The notes under the pieces were generated by a model. That model saw only the letters and a program-made list of their open reading frames with translations. It ran no database searches and had not been told where the DNA came from. 13,704 bases of DNA from Hydrogenophaga sp. Lineage in GTDB: Bacteria; Pseudomonadota; Gammaproteobacteria; Burkholderiales; Burkholderiaceae_C. This document shows, in pieces, positions 1 through 7,444 of the stretch. The stretch spans positions 1 to 13,704 of the forward strand of contig JAJNQE010000029.1 of the NCBI GenBank assembly GCA_021154985.1, written 5' to 3'. Both the position numbers and the translations under genes were made by a program. Numbering within the stretch: position 1 is the stretch's first letter; every line of letters starts with the position of its first letter.

Positions 1-2799
1 GTCAAAGCGCGGCAGCGCGCCCATGAGCGCCATGGCCTGGGCAATCGGTGCACCCTCGTTCTTCAGGTTGTCACTGCCCCAGAGCACCATGGCCACCGAC
101 TCGGGCAAGGCGTTCGATTCCTGCATGTGGCGATCGAGCAGGCGCTGGGCCTGTTCGGCGCCGTCCTTCACGGCGAAGGCGCTTGGAATGCGGAACGGGT
201 CGAAGCCGTGCAGGTTGCGCCCGGTGGGCAGCACCTCGGGCGTGCGCAGCAGGTCGCCGCCGGGCGCCGGGCGGATGTAGCGGCCATCCAGCGCGCGCAG
301 CATGGCGGGAACTTCGGTGTCTTTGGCGAGCAGGCGGCCGGCATCGGCCAGACCGCGCATGGCCAACACGGTGGCGTCGTCGCTGTGCATCTCGCCGGCC
401 TTCATGGCCTGCTCCGCCGTGAGGCCGTCGACCAGGCCGCGGACCGCAGCGCGGTTGGGGCGCTGGCCTTCCCAGGCTTCGCTCATGGCGAGCAGCATGT
501 CCACACACTCGGCTTCGCTGGGCGCGCGGCCGGCCACGTGGAGGCCGCAGGGAATCAACGTGTATTCGAGCTCCAGCACCTGCTGCGCCAGCCGGAAGAC
601 CTGGCCGTCGGCGTCGCCGTGGGGCTCGGTCCTCCACACCGGCTCGATGTCCACCAGATCGAGCGCAGCGGCCTGGGCCTGCAACATCGCCACGCACTCC
701 ACGCGTTCGCGCGAGCCGGGTTCCAGACCTCGCCAGCGTTCGATGGCTTCCTTCAGATCGATCAGCCCTTTGTACAGACCCGCTTGCGACACCGGTGGCG
801 TGAGGTAGCTGATGAGCGTGGCGCCCGAGCGGCGCTTGGCAATCGCGCCTTCGCTGGGGTTGTTGGACGCGTAGAGGTAGATGTTGGGCAGGTCGCCGAT
901 GAGGCGGTCGGGCCAGCAGCTGCCCGACATGCCGCTCTGTTTGCCGGGCATGAATTCGAGCGCACCGTGGGTGCCGAAGTGCAGCACGGCGTGGGCGGCG
1001 AAGTCTTCGCGCAGGTAGCGGTAAAAGGCCGAGAACGCATGCGTGGGCGACAGGCCTTTTTCGAACAGCAGGCGCATCGGGTCGCCCTCGTAGCCAAACG
1101 AAGGCTGCACCGCCACCAGCACGTTGCCGAACTGTTTGCCCAGCACGAGGATGTCGCTGCCGTTGCTCAACTGTTTGCCGGGGGCTGGGCCCCACTGCGC
1201 TTCGATTTCACTGAGCCAGCGCTCGCGTTTCACATGGTCGTCGGCGCTGATGAGGGTGTGCACGTTGGCATCGGCTCCGTGCAGCGCGGCGTTGCCCTGC
1301 AGCACGCCGTTGCGCAGCGCGTCCACGCTCTCGGGCATGTCCACCGTGTAGCCCTTCGCCTTCATGGCGGTGAGCGTGTGGAACATCGACTCGAACACCG
1401 ACAGGTAGGCCGCACTGCCCACGTTGCCGGCGTTGGGCGGGAAGTTGAAGATGACCACGGCCACGCGGCGCTGGGCGCGCTCGCTGCGGCGCAGGCCCAC
1501 CAGGCGCGACACCCGCGCGGCCAGCATCACGGCGCGCTCGGGGCACGACTGCATGTCCTGTGCGCTGTCGCTCTCGCGGAAGGTGCAGGCGTGGTGGCAG
1601 CCGGTGCAGGCCACGCCCACCGGACCGGCACGGCCACCGAACACGATGGGGCTGGTGGCGCCGTCGAGCTCGGGGATGGCGACCATGATGGTGCTCTCCA
1701 CCGGCAGCAGGCCGCGCTCGGAGCCGCCCCACTGCGCGAGGTTCTGGAACTCCACCGGGTGTGCGGCCACGTAGGGCACGTCCAGCCGGGCCAAGATGTC
1801 TTCGGCCGCCTTGGCGTCGTTGTAGGCCGGGCCACCCACCAGCGAGAAGCCGGTGAGCGAAACCACGGCGTCCACGGTGCAGTGGCCGTCTTCGATGAAA
1901 AATTCTTCAATCGCCGGGCGGGCGTCGAGGCCGGCGGCAAACGCGGGAATGACGCGCAGGCCACGCGCCTCCAGCGCGGCAATCGCGCCGTCGTAATGCG
2001 CCGAATTGCCCGAGAGCAAATACGAGCGCAGCACCAGCACACCCACGGTGCCCACGGTCGGGCGCACGGCCGGCAGCGGCAAGGCCGAGACCTTGTCGGC
2101 CAGGCGACCGGCCATGCGCGGGTGGTACACGCCGACCTCGGGGTATTCGATGGGTGGTTGCGCCTTGACCAGCGAGCGCATGGCCTTGCGCTCGCCGTCG
2201 GCGCCGCGGTTCACCACATGGCGCACCAGGTTCAGGATGTTTTCGTCGGATCCGCCCAGCCAGTACTGCAGCGTCATGAAGTACGCGCGCACGTCCTGCG
2301 CGGTGCCGGGCACAAAGCGCAGCAGCTGCGGAATGCGCCGCAGCATCTTCATTTGCGCAGCCCCCCCGGTGGCCGCCTTCTCCTTGTTGCCGCGCAACTT
2401 CTTGAGCATGGCCATGGGGCCGCTGGCGGGCTTGGCCATGTCGAAGTTGCCCAGCCGCGTGAGCTTGACCACCTCGGCGGCCGAGGCCATGCAGATCATG
2501 GCGTCGCACCGGTCGCGCCGCGCCTGCAGCGCCGGCAGGATGGGCAGGAAGTGGTCTTCCATGAACAGCATGCCGGCGATCACGATGTCGGCGCGGTCAA
2601 TGTCCTCGATGCAGCGTTCGATGGCCACATCGTTGCCCGCGTATTCGGACGCCGCGTGCAGGCTGATCGTGAGCCCGGGAATCTCGTTCTTCAGGATGCG
2701 CTGTGCGCGCTCCACGGCACCGGCCAGGTGCGTGTCCATGGTCACCACCACCAGCCGCACGGGCAGCTGTGTGCCTGCCAGCGGGGTCTTAGCGCCCAT
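1..2799 (-). CDS. bchH: Magnesium chelatase subunit H, BchH (partial, 3' end outside window)
   Basis: Large porphyrin-binding subunit of Mg-chelatase (BchHID), which inserts Mg2+ into protoporphyrin IX at the first committed step of bacteriochlorophyll synthesis, in the cytoplasm. The frame is open from ATG at 2799 to the window edge, giving 933 residues of a protein usually about 1,200 long, so the C-terminal part is missing. Family hallmarks are readable: VVIFNFPPNAGNVGSAAYL near residues 447-465 and, close to the edge, AMVLWGSDNLKNEGAPIAQA. A cysteine cluster C398-x2-C401-x3-C405-x13-C419 resembles the Fe-S motif reported for Rhodobacter capsulatus BchH. The start lies inside the end of bchB (11-base overlap) with AAGG six bases upstream, so the two genes are probably translationally coupled. 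It is the last visible gene of the bchFNBH operon; bchL and bchM would be expected further left, outside the window. Confidence 0.97.
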   Translation of the reverse strand, partial: MGAKTPLAGTQLPVRLVVVTMDTHLAGAVERAQRILKNEIPGLTISLHAASEYAGNDVAIERCIEDIDRADIVIAGMLFMEDHFLPILPALQARRDRCDAMICMASAAEVVKLTRLGNFDMAKPASGPMAMLKKLRGNKEKAATGGAAQMKMLRRIPQLLRFVPGTAQDVRAYFMTLQYWLGGSDENILNLVRHVVNRGADGERKAMRSLVKAQPPIEYPEVGVYHPRMAGRLADKVSALPLPAVRPTVGTVGVLVLRSYLLSGNSAHYDGAIAALEARGLRVIPAFAAGLDARPAIEEFFIEDGHCTVDAVVSLTGFSLVGGPAYNDAKAAEDILARLDVPYVAAHPVEFQNLAQWGGSERGLLPVESTIMVAIPELDGATSPIVFGGRAGPVGVACTGCHHACTFRESDSAQDMQSCPERAVMLAARVSRLVGLRRSERAQRRVAVVIFNFPPNAGNVGSAAYLSVFESMFHTLTAMKAKGYTVDMPESVDALRNGVLQGNAALHGADANVHTLISADDHVKRERWLSEIEAQWGPAPGKQLSNGSDILVLGKQFGNVLVAVQPSFGYEGDPMRLLFEKGLSPTHAFSAFYRYLREDFAAHAVLHFGTHGALEFMPGKQSGMSGSCWPDRLIGDLPNIYLYASNNPSEGAIAKRRSGATLISYLTPPVSQAGLYKGLIDLKEAIERWRGLEPGSRERVECVAMLQAQAAALDLVDIEPVWRTEPHGDADGQVFRLAQQVLELEYTLIPCGLHVAGRAPSEAECVDMLLAMSEAWEGQRPNRAAVRGLVDGLTAEQAMKAGEMHSDDATVLAMRGLADAGRLLAKDTEVPAMLRALDGRYIRPAPGGDLLRTPEVLPTGRNLHGFDPFRIPSAFAVKDGAEQAQRLLDRHMQESNALPESVAMVLWGSDNLKNEGAPIAQAMALMGALPRFD

Positions 2800-4357
2800 A
2801 GTGAGCCTTGGCGTCATACAGCGTCTCCACGGTGATCAGCGAGACCCCTCGGTCGATGGCGAAACGCTCGGTGTTGCGCCGGGCCTTGCCGCGAACGAAG
2901 AAGGGAATCTTTCGCAGCTCCTTCTCCGCGTCCAGACCCCAGGTCGCCTCTTGCGGCGTGAGGGTTTCGTTGGCCGCCGCCTGCTCCACCGTTGCGACGG
3001 GCGCCACCACAGCCTTGGGTGTGACGGCACCGCCCAGGTGCGACGGCGCTGCGTCTTCGTGGAACTCGGCGTCGCCACGGAACATGCCGATCAGGTGTTC
3101 TTCCAGACCCATCATGAGCGGATGCACCCAGGTGTCGAACAGCACGTTGGCGCCTTCAAAACCCATCTGCGGGGAGTAGCGCGCGGGGAAATCCTGCACG
3201 TGCACCGGGGCCGAGATCACCGCGCAGGGCACGCCCAGGCGCTTGGCGATGTGGCGTTCCATCTGCGAGCCCAGCACCAACTCGGGCTGCAGCTCGGCGA
3301 TGCGCGCTTCCACTTCCAGATAGTCGTCGCTGATGAGCGCCTCCACGCCGTAAAGCGCAGCAGCCTCACGCACTTCGCGGGCAAATTCGCGGCTGTAGGT
3401 GCCCAGGCCGACCACGGTGAAACCCATCTCCTGCGCTGCAATGCGCGCGGCGGCCACCACGTGGGTGGCGTCGCCGAACACAAAGACGCGCTTGCTCGTG
3501 AGGTAGGTGGAGTCGACCGATTTGGCGTACCACGGTGCGCGGGCTTCGGCGTTGGCCAGCACGGCGGTGGGATCCACACCGGCCAGCTCGGCGACCTCAT
3601 GAATGAAGTCGCGCGTGGCGCCCGAACCGATGGGCACGACCTTGGTCGATGGTTGGCCGAAGGTGCGTTTGAGCCAGCCGGCCGCCACATTGGCGATCTC
3701 GGGGTAGAGCACCACGTTGAAATCGGCATCGCCCAGGCGGGCCATGTCGGCGGGTGAGGCGCCCAGCGGCGCGGTCACGTTGATGTCGATGCCCATCTCG
3801 GTGAGCAGGCCGGTGATCTCGCGCAGGTCGTCGCGGTGGCGAAAGCCCAGCGCGGCCGGGCCGAGGATGTTGCAGCGGGCGCGCTGACCAGCTTCCCGCG
3901 GAGCGCGGCGCACCGTGGTGTCGGCCAGGTTGCGCACCATCTGATAGAAGGTTTCCGAGGCGCCCCAGTTTTCCTTGCGCTGGTACGACGGCAGCTCCAG
4001 CGCCACCACCGGCACCGGCAGGTCGAGCGCCTTGCACAGGCCACCCGGGTCGTCCTGAATCAACTCGGCGGTGCACGAGGAACCGACCATCATGGCCTGC
4101 GGCTGGAAGCGCGCGTAGGCTTCGCGCGCGGCGTTCTTGAACAGCTCGGCGGTGTCGCCACCCAGGTCGCGCGCCTGGAAGGTGGTGTAGGTCACCGGCG
4201 GGCGCTTGGCGTTGCGCTCGATCATGGTGAACAGCAGATCGGCATAGGTGTCGCCCTGCGGCGCGTGCAGCACGTAATGCACATCCTTCATTGCAGTGGC
4301 AATGCGCATGGCCCCCACATGGGGCGGTCCTTCGTAGGTCCAGAGCGTGAGTTGCAT
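2789..4357 (-). CDS. bchB: Light-independent protochlorophyllide reductase subunit B
   Basis: BchB pairs with BchN to form the NB component of dark-operative protochlorophyllide reductase (DPOR), a nitrogenase-like enzyme that reduces the C17=C18 bond of protochlorophyllide without light, with electrons from the BchL ATPase. The product has 522 residues, normal for the family. The N-terminus MQLTLWTYEGPPHVGAMR is typical, which fixes the ATG at 4357. Asp36 matches the unusual aspartate ligand of the NB [4Fe-4S] cluster. Asp282, in the VDSTYLTSKR segment, is the likely equivalent of the catalytic aspartate (Asp274 of R. capsulatus; alignment by eye). The last 50 residues form the C-terminal protochlorophyllide-reductase domain with LRKIPFFVRGKARRNTE. 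The gene starts 20 bases after bchN with no clear Shine-Dalgarno sequence and overlaps bchH by 11 bases. DPOR is oxygen-sensitive, so activity is expected at low oxygen. Confidence 0.98.
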   Translation of the reverse strand: MQLTLWTYEGPPHVGAMRIATAMKDVHYVLHAPQGDTYADLLFTMIERNAKRPPVTYTTFQARDLGGDTAELFKNAAREAYARFQPQAMMVGSSCTAELIQDDPGGLCKALDLPVPVVALELPSYQRKENWGASETFYQMVRNLADTTVRRAPREAGQRARCNILGPAALGFRHRDDLREITGLLTEMGIDINVTAPLGASPADMARLGDADFNVVLYPEIANVAAGWLKRTFGQPSTKVVPIGSGATRDFIHEVAELAGVDPTAVLANAEARAPWYAKSVDSTYLTSKRVFVFGDATHVVAAARIAAQEMGFTVVGLGTYSREFAREVREAAALYGVEALISDDYLEVEARIAELQPELVLGSQMERHIAKRLGVPCAVISAPVHVQDFPARYSPQMGFEGANVLFDTWVHPLMMGLEEHLIGMFRGDAEFHEDAAPSHLGGAVTPKAVVAPVATVEQAAANETLTPQEATWGLDAEKELRKIPFFVRGKARRNTERFAIDRGVSLITVETLYDAKAHYGR

Positions 4358-4377
4358 GGTGGGGTGCCGTTGAAGGA

Positions 4378-5664
4378 TCAGGCGGCCAGGCGCAGGCGGC
4401 GCACCAGCGGTCGGCTGAAGAGCTCGGCCAGATCGGCCGCCTGCTCGTAGCCCTGGATGGGGGTGAACACGAGTTCGATGGCCCACTTGGTGGTCAGGCC
4501 CTCGGCCTCCAGCGGGTTGGCCAGGCCGAGACCACAGACCACGATGTCGGGCTGGGCAGCGCGGCAGCGGTCGAGCTGGTTTTCCACGTGCTGGCCTTCG
4601 CTCAGAAACGTGCCTTCGGGCAGCAGCGCCAGCTCCTCGGCCATGTGCTGGCGGTGCAAATACGGAGTGCCGACCTCGGAAAGCGACATGCCGAGTTCGC
4701 GCGAGAGGAAGCGCGCCAGCGGAATCTCCAGCTGCGAATCGGGGAAGAAGAAGATGCTTTTGCCGGCCAGCTGCGTGCGCTGGCGGGCCACTGCGGCGGT
4801 GGCGCGGTCGCGGGCCGGGGCAATCGCCGCCTCGAAGGTCGCTGCGTCAACGCCGAAGGCCGAGGCCGCCGCCTGCAACCAGGCGGTCGTGCCCTCCACG
4901 CCCAGCGGAAACGGGGCCGGCAGCCGGGTGGCACCGCGCGCCTCCAGCGCCACGGCCGTGTCGGCCAGGAAAGGCTGGGCCAGCAAAAACACCGTGTTGG
5001 GGCCCACCGCAGGCATCTCGTTGGCCTGGCGCGGCGGGAAAAACCGCACCGGCCCGATGCCCAGTTGCTTGAACAGGCGGCTGAACTGGTCTTCCACCAC
5101 GTCGGCCAACGCGCCCACCACCATCAGCGAGGCGGGTGCGTTGCTCGCCGCCTGCGGCAGCACCGGCACCAGCGAGGCCAGGCAGGCGTCTTCGCCCTGA
5201 GTGAAGGTGGTTTCGATGCCGCTGCCCGAGTAATTGAGCACGCGCACATCGGGGGAAAACCGGCCGGACAAACGCGAGGCAGCGCGCGACAGGTCCAGCT
5301 TGATGACCTCGGACGGGCAGGAGCCCACCAGAAACAGCAGCTTGATCTCGGGCCGGCGCTCGATGAGCCGCGTGACCACCCGGTCCAGCTCTTCGTTGCA
5401 GTCGGCCAGGCCGGCCAGATCGCGCTCGTCGATGATGGCGGTGGCAAAACGGGGTTCGGCAAAGATCATCACGCCGGCGGCGGACTGGATCAGGTGCGCA
5501 CAGGTGCGCGAGCCGACCACCAGAAAGAAGGCGTCCTGGATCTTGCGGTGCAGCCAGATGATGCCGGTGAGGCCGCAAAACACCTCGCGCTGGCCGCGTT
5601 CCTTGAGGACCGGCGCGTCCGCGCAGCCTTTTGAAACCGACTGGATGGGGATGACCGGGCTCAT
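4378..5664 (-). CDS. bchN: Light-independent protochlorophyllide reductase subunit N
   Basis: BchN is the partner of BchB in the catalytic NB tetramer of DPOR and contributes three cysteines to its [4Fe-4S] cluster. All three are present at Cys30 (REVFCGLTG), Cys55 (GSRTCAHL) and Cys116 (VGSCPSEV). Their spacing equals that of Cys26, Cys51 and Cys112 in R. capsulatus, shifted by four residues. The 428-residue length is normal. The start at 5664 is chosen because its ATG overlaps the bchF stop in the four-base ATGA arrangement, which implies coupled translation, and because the protein then begins shortly before the conserved REVFCGLTGIIWLH segment. The upstream Shine-Dalgarno signal is weak (GGTG), consistent with coupling. 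It is the second gene of bchFNBH. Confidence 0.98.
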   Translation of the reverse strand: MSPVIPIQSVSKGCADAPVLKERGQREVFCGLTGIIWLHRKIQDAFFLVVGSRTCAHLIQSAAGVMIFAEPRFATAIIDERDLAGLADCNEELDRVVTRLIERRPEIKLLFLVGSCPSEVIKLDLSRAASRLSGRFSPDVRVLNYSGSGIETTFTQGEDACLASLVPVLPQAASNAPASLMVVGALADVVEDQFSRLFKQLGIGPVRFFPPRQANEMPAVGPNTVFLLAQPFLADTAVALEARGATRLPAPFPLGVEGTTAWLQAAASAFGVDAATFEAAIAPARDRATAAVARQRTQLAGKSIFFFPDSQLEIPLARFLSRELGMSLSEVGTPYLHRQHMAEELALLPEGTFLSEGQHVENQLDRCRAAQPDIVVCGLGLANPLEAEGLTTKWAIELVFTPIQGYEQAADLAELFSRPLVRRLRLAA

Positions 5665-6161
5665 GCCTGCACCGCCACGGTGCCCACCGGGCCCTGGAGC
5701 CGCGCCATGCGCAACTTGTAGATGAACTGGCCGGCGTTGACCATGTAGGTGGCGTAGGCGGCCAGCGCCAGCCAGGCCAGGCCCCGGGCGTCGAGCGCGC
5801 CAGTGAACAGCGCCACAAGGTAGGCCGTGTGCAGCGCCAGCACGAGCATGCTGAACACGTCTTCCCAGTAAAAGGCCGGGGCAAACAGGTAGCGGCCGAA
5901 GACCACCTTTTCCCAGATGCAGCCCGTGACCATGATGGTGTAGAGCGTCAGCGTCTTGACCACCACCGACACCGTGGCGGCGGTCTGGCCGTCGCCCGTG
6001 GCCAGGAAACGCAGCACCAGCCCAAGGCTGACCAGAAACACCAGGAATTGCACCGGCGCCAGAATGCCCTGCACCAGCGTCCACACCGTGGCGTCTCGCC
6101 GCACCCGTTCTTCGGGGCTGTACAGAGGACGGCCGGGGGGCCGCTGGCGTTCGGGGTGCAT
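5661..6161 (-). CDS. bchF: 3-vinyl bacteriochlorophyllide hydratase BchF
   Basis: BchF hydrates the C3 vinyl group of (bacterio)chlorophyllide intermediates to a hydroxyethyl group, which BchC later oxidises to the acetyl group of bacteriochlorophyll a. It is a small integral membrane protein with 166 residues from this start. The recognisable parts are PEERVRRDATVWTLVQG (16-32), a first hydrophobic segment near 33-52, the aromatic stretch CIWEKVVFGRYLFAPAFYWE, and further hydrophobic segments towards the C-terminus. I prefer the ATG at 6161 because GGAG lies nine bases upstream; an in-frame ATG at 6176 would add five residues but has no ribosome-binding site. It is the first gene of the leftward operon, about 25 bases downstream of the predicted transcription start, and its stop overlaps the bchN start. 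The regulatory region upstream is shared with ppaA. Confidence 0.93.
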   Translation of the reverse strand: MHPERQRPPGRPLYSPEERVRRDATVWTLVQGILAPVQFLVFLVSLGLVLRFLATGDGQTAATVSVVVKTLTLYTIMVTGCIWEKVVFGRYLFAPAFYWEDVFSMLVLALHTAYLVALFTGALDARGLAWLALAAYATYMVNAGQFIYKLRMARLQGPVGTVAVQA

Positions 6162-6192
6162 CTGGGGTGTCTCCATGGATCTCGCTGGACCC

Positions 6193-6221
6193 AATTTAGA
6201 TGCTCCCGTCGTTTGTGTCAA
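6193..6221 (-). promoter_or_regulatory. Predicted sigma70-type promoter of bchFNBH
   Basis: On the minus strand a perfect -35 box TTGACA (6221-6216) is followed, after exactly 17 bases, by TAAATT (6198-6193; 4 of 6 matches to TATAAT). Transcription would start near 6186, giving a leader of about 25 bases to the preferred bchF ATG with its GGAG site. The -35 box is the 3' half of a PpsR-like palindrome (6216-6233), as expected for oxygen-controlled bch promoters. Prediction from sequence only. Confidence 0.65.
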
Positions 6222-6233
6222 CTTAACTTGACG
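6216..6233 (-). promoter_or_regulatory. PpsR/CrtJ-like operator at the bchF promoter
   Basis: Read on the minus strand this is CGTC-N10-GACA, one mismatch from the PpsR/CrtJ consensus TGTC-N10-GACA (TGT-N12-ACA). The GACA half is the last four bases of the bchF -35 hexamer, so bound PpsR should block RNA polymerase. It abuts and shares the central ACGT (6231-6234) with a second motif facing the other way. The repressor itself is encoded 1.2 kb away. Confidence 0.65.
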
Positions 6234-6249
6234 TATTTTTTAATTGACA
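6232..6249 (+). promoter_or_regulatory. PpsR/CrtJ-like operator at the ppaA promoter
   Basis: CGTA-N10-GACA on the plus strand, with the TGT-N12-ACA spacing and two mismatches to TGTC-N10-GACA. Its GACA half belongs to the -35 box of the ppaA promoter. Together with the 6216-6233 motif it forms a larger dyad, GTGTCAA (6215-6221) and TTGACAC (6244-6250), centred on ACGT. Confidence 0.55.
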
Positions 6250-6272
6250 CTCACCAGTCGCCCCGGTAAAGT
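6244..6272 (+). promoter_or_regulatory. Predicted promoter P1 of ppaA-ppsR
   Basis: TTGACA (6244-6249), 17 bases, then TAAAGT (6267-6272; 4 of 6 matches). The predicted start is near 6279, giving a leader of about 170 bases before ppaA. Its -35 box mirrors that of the bchF promoter with 22 bases between the two hexamers, so both promoters could be closed by a single PpsR assembly. This would also make ppsR autoregulated. Prediction from sequence only. Confidence 0.55.
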
Positions 6273-6297
6273 TTTCCGGACAGTCTTTCGAAATGTT

Positions 6298-6326
6298 TTG
6301 ACGCTCCAGGTTGACCGCAGTACAAC
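6298..6326 (+). promoter_or_regulatory. Possible second promoter P2 of ppaA-ppsR
   Basis: TTGACG (6298-6303), 17 bases, then TACAAC (6321-6326). The -10 hexamer is identical to the one predicted for bchG. A degenerate PpsR-like motif TTTC-N10-GACG (6286-6303; 6 of 8 matches) again places its 3' half in the -35 box. The start would be near 6333, with a leader of about 116 bases. Weaker than P1 and could be chance. Confidence 0.35.
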
Positions 6327-6435
6327 GCTTCCCAGTGTTCTGCGCCAGGAGCAACGGCACCCCACAATTTCTGATTTCGTAAGAACGCTCCGGCAAGCAC
6401 CGTGGCCCCTGCGATCGGCACCGCGCGAAAGCGCC

Positions 6436-6440
6436 AGGAG
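6436..6440 (+). promoter_or_regulatory. Ribosome binding site of ppaA
   Basis: AGGAG eight bases before the ATG at 6449. It is the clearest Shine-Dalgarno sequence on the plus strand of this window and settles the ppaA start. Confidence 0.75.
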
Positions 6441-6448
6441 ACAGGCAC

Positions 6449-7396
6449 ATGGGCTCATATTCCAGGCAAACGTCGTCGCCTGAAGCAGAACTCTTCGACA
6501 CGCCACGCCTCGATGGCTGGCCGGAATCTGCCTGCACCCCGTCGGGAGCGCCCGGCATCGACGATCTTTTGCGCATGGATGCCCCGGAAGCCTCCAACGA
6601 CGACGGCCTTCGCTCGGTGCTGCTGGCCAAGGCGGTCGAGTACGAAATCATTCCGCGGCTGATGCTGGCGCACCGGGTCGCGCGAGAAGGCGTGGCCCTG
6701 CCGCTCTCCGAGGGCCAGCACGTGTCACCCGAGGACGTGATCCCGTTCGCCGAGATGGTGCTGCACGAAGACGACGCCGCCTTGCGTGGCTTTGTGGCGG
6801 CCCTGCGCGACCGTGGCGTGGCCACCGAGTCGGTGTTCCTGGATCTGCTTGCCCCGGTGGCCCGCTACCTGGGCGAGTTGTGGGAACGCGACCTGTGCAG
6901 CTTCACCGAGGTCACGGTGGCCCTGGGGCGGCTGCAACAACTGCTGCGCGAAAACAGCGCAGCGTTTGCCCAGTTCGACCGCAATGGCGCAACGGCCTCG
7001 GCGCGGCGGGTGCTGCTGATCCCCTGCCCCGGTGAGCAGCACACCTTTGGACTGTCGTTGGTGGGTGAGTTCTTTCACCGTGCGGGTTGGGAGGTGGTCA
7101 CCAGTTTTGTGGCATCGGACGCCGCACCGGCCATGGTGCAGAAAGACTGGTACGACGTCGTGGGCTTCTCGCTGGCGTGCGAGACCGGCATCGAGCGGCT
7201 GACCGAAGCGCTGGACCAGGTCCGCCGCAAGAGCCTCAACACCGGCGTCTCTATAATTGTCGGCGGCGCCATCTTTGGTTTACACCCGGAGTTCGGCCAT
7301 CAGATCCCCGCCGATGCCATCATCACCGATGGTCCTTCTGCACCGGCCCTGGCTGAAAAATTGCTGGCTGACAGACTCGCGCGAAGTCAGGTTTGA
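6449..7396 (+). CDS. ppaA: PpaA/AerR-type antirepressor with cobalamin/heme-binding domain
   Basis: Regulator of photopigment genes. In Rhodobacter, AerR/PpaA binds cobalamin (or heme in vitro) in a B12-fold SCHIC domain and antagonises the repressor CrtJ/PpsR. The product has 315 residues. After a variable N-terminus (1-50) there is a helical region near 52-180, typical of the module preceding B12-binding domains, then a Rossmann-like B12 domain (about 187-310) with RRVLLIPCPGEQHTFGLSLV. There, E196-x-H198-x-x-G201 is a variant of the cobalamin signature DxHxxG, with His198 the likely lower axial ligand. The glycine-rich IIVGGAIFG segment fits the same fold. The start is supported by AGGAG eight bases upstream. 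It is divergent from bchF and followed 48 bases later by ppsR, the same pairing as aerR-crtJ. Identification of the family is firm; the bound cofactor is inferred. Confidence 0.9.
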   Translation: MGSYSRQTSSPEAELFDTPRLDGWPESACTPSGAPGIDDLLRMDAPEASNDDGLRSVLLAKAVEYEIIPRLMLAHRVAREGVALPLSEGQHVSPEDVIPFAEMVLHEDDAALRGFVAALRDRGVATESVFLDLLAPVARYLGELWERDLCSFTEVTVALGRLQQLLRENSAAFAQFDRNGATASARRVLLIPCPGEQHTFGLSLVGEFFHRAGWEVVTSFVASDAAPAMVQKDWYDVVGFSLACETGIERLTEALDQVRRKSLNTGVSIIVGGAIFGLHPEFGHQIPADAIITDGPSAPALAEKLLADRLARSQV

Positions 7397-7444
7397 TGCC
7401 CGTTCACCTCCATAGTGATTTTGCTAGAACCACGAAAGTCCAAC

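Noticed and set aside
127..2835. Very long open frame (about 900 codons) on the plus strand opposite bchH
   Set aside because: It is antisense to clearly recognisable bchH, has a His/Ala/Gly/Arg-rich composition typical of a GC-rich shadow frame, and contains no recognisable domain.
2006..3757. Long plus-strand open frame across the bchH/bchB junction
   Set aside because: Shadow of two verified genes on the other strand; no family features and no ribosome-binding site.
6273..6448. Cobalamin riboswitch before ppaA
   Set aside because: Considered because PpaA likely binds B12, but I see no B12-box-like conserved segment and no clear multi-stem structure.
6244..6483. Possible upstream reading frame in the ppaA leader
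   Set aside because: It begins with TTG inside a -35 box, lacks a ribosome-binding site and encodes nothing recognisable.
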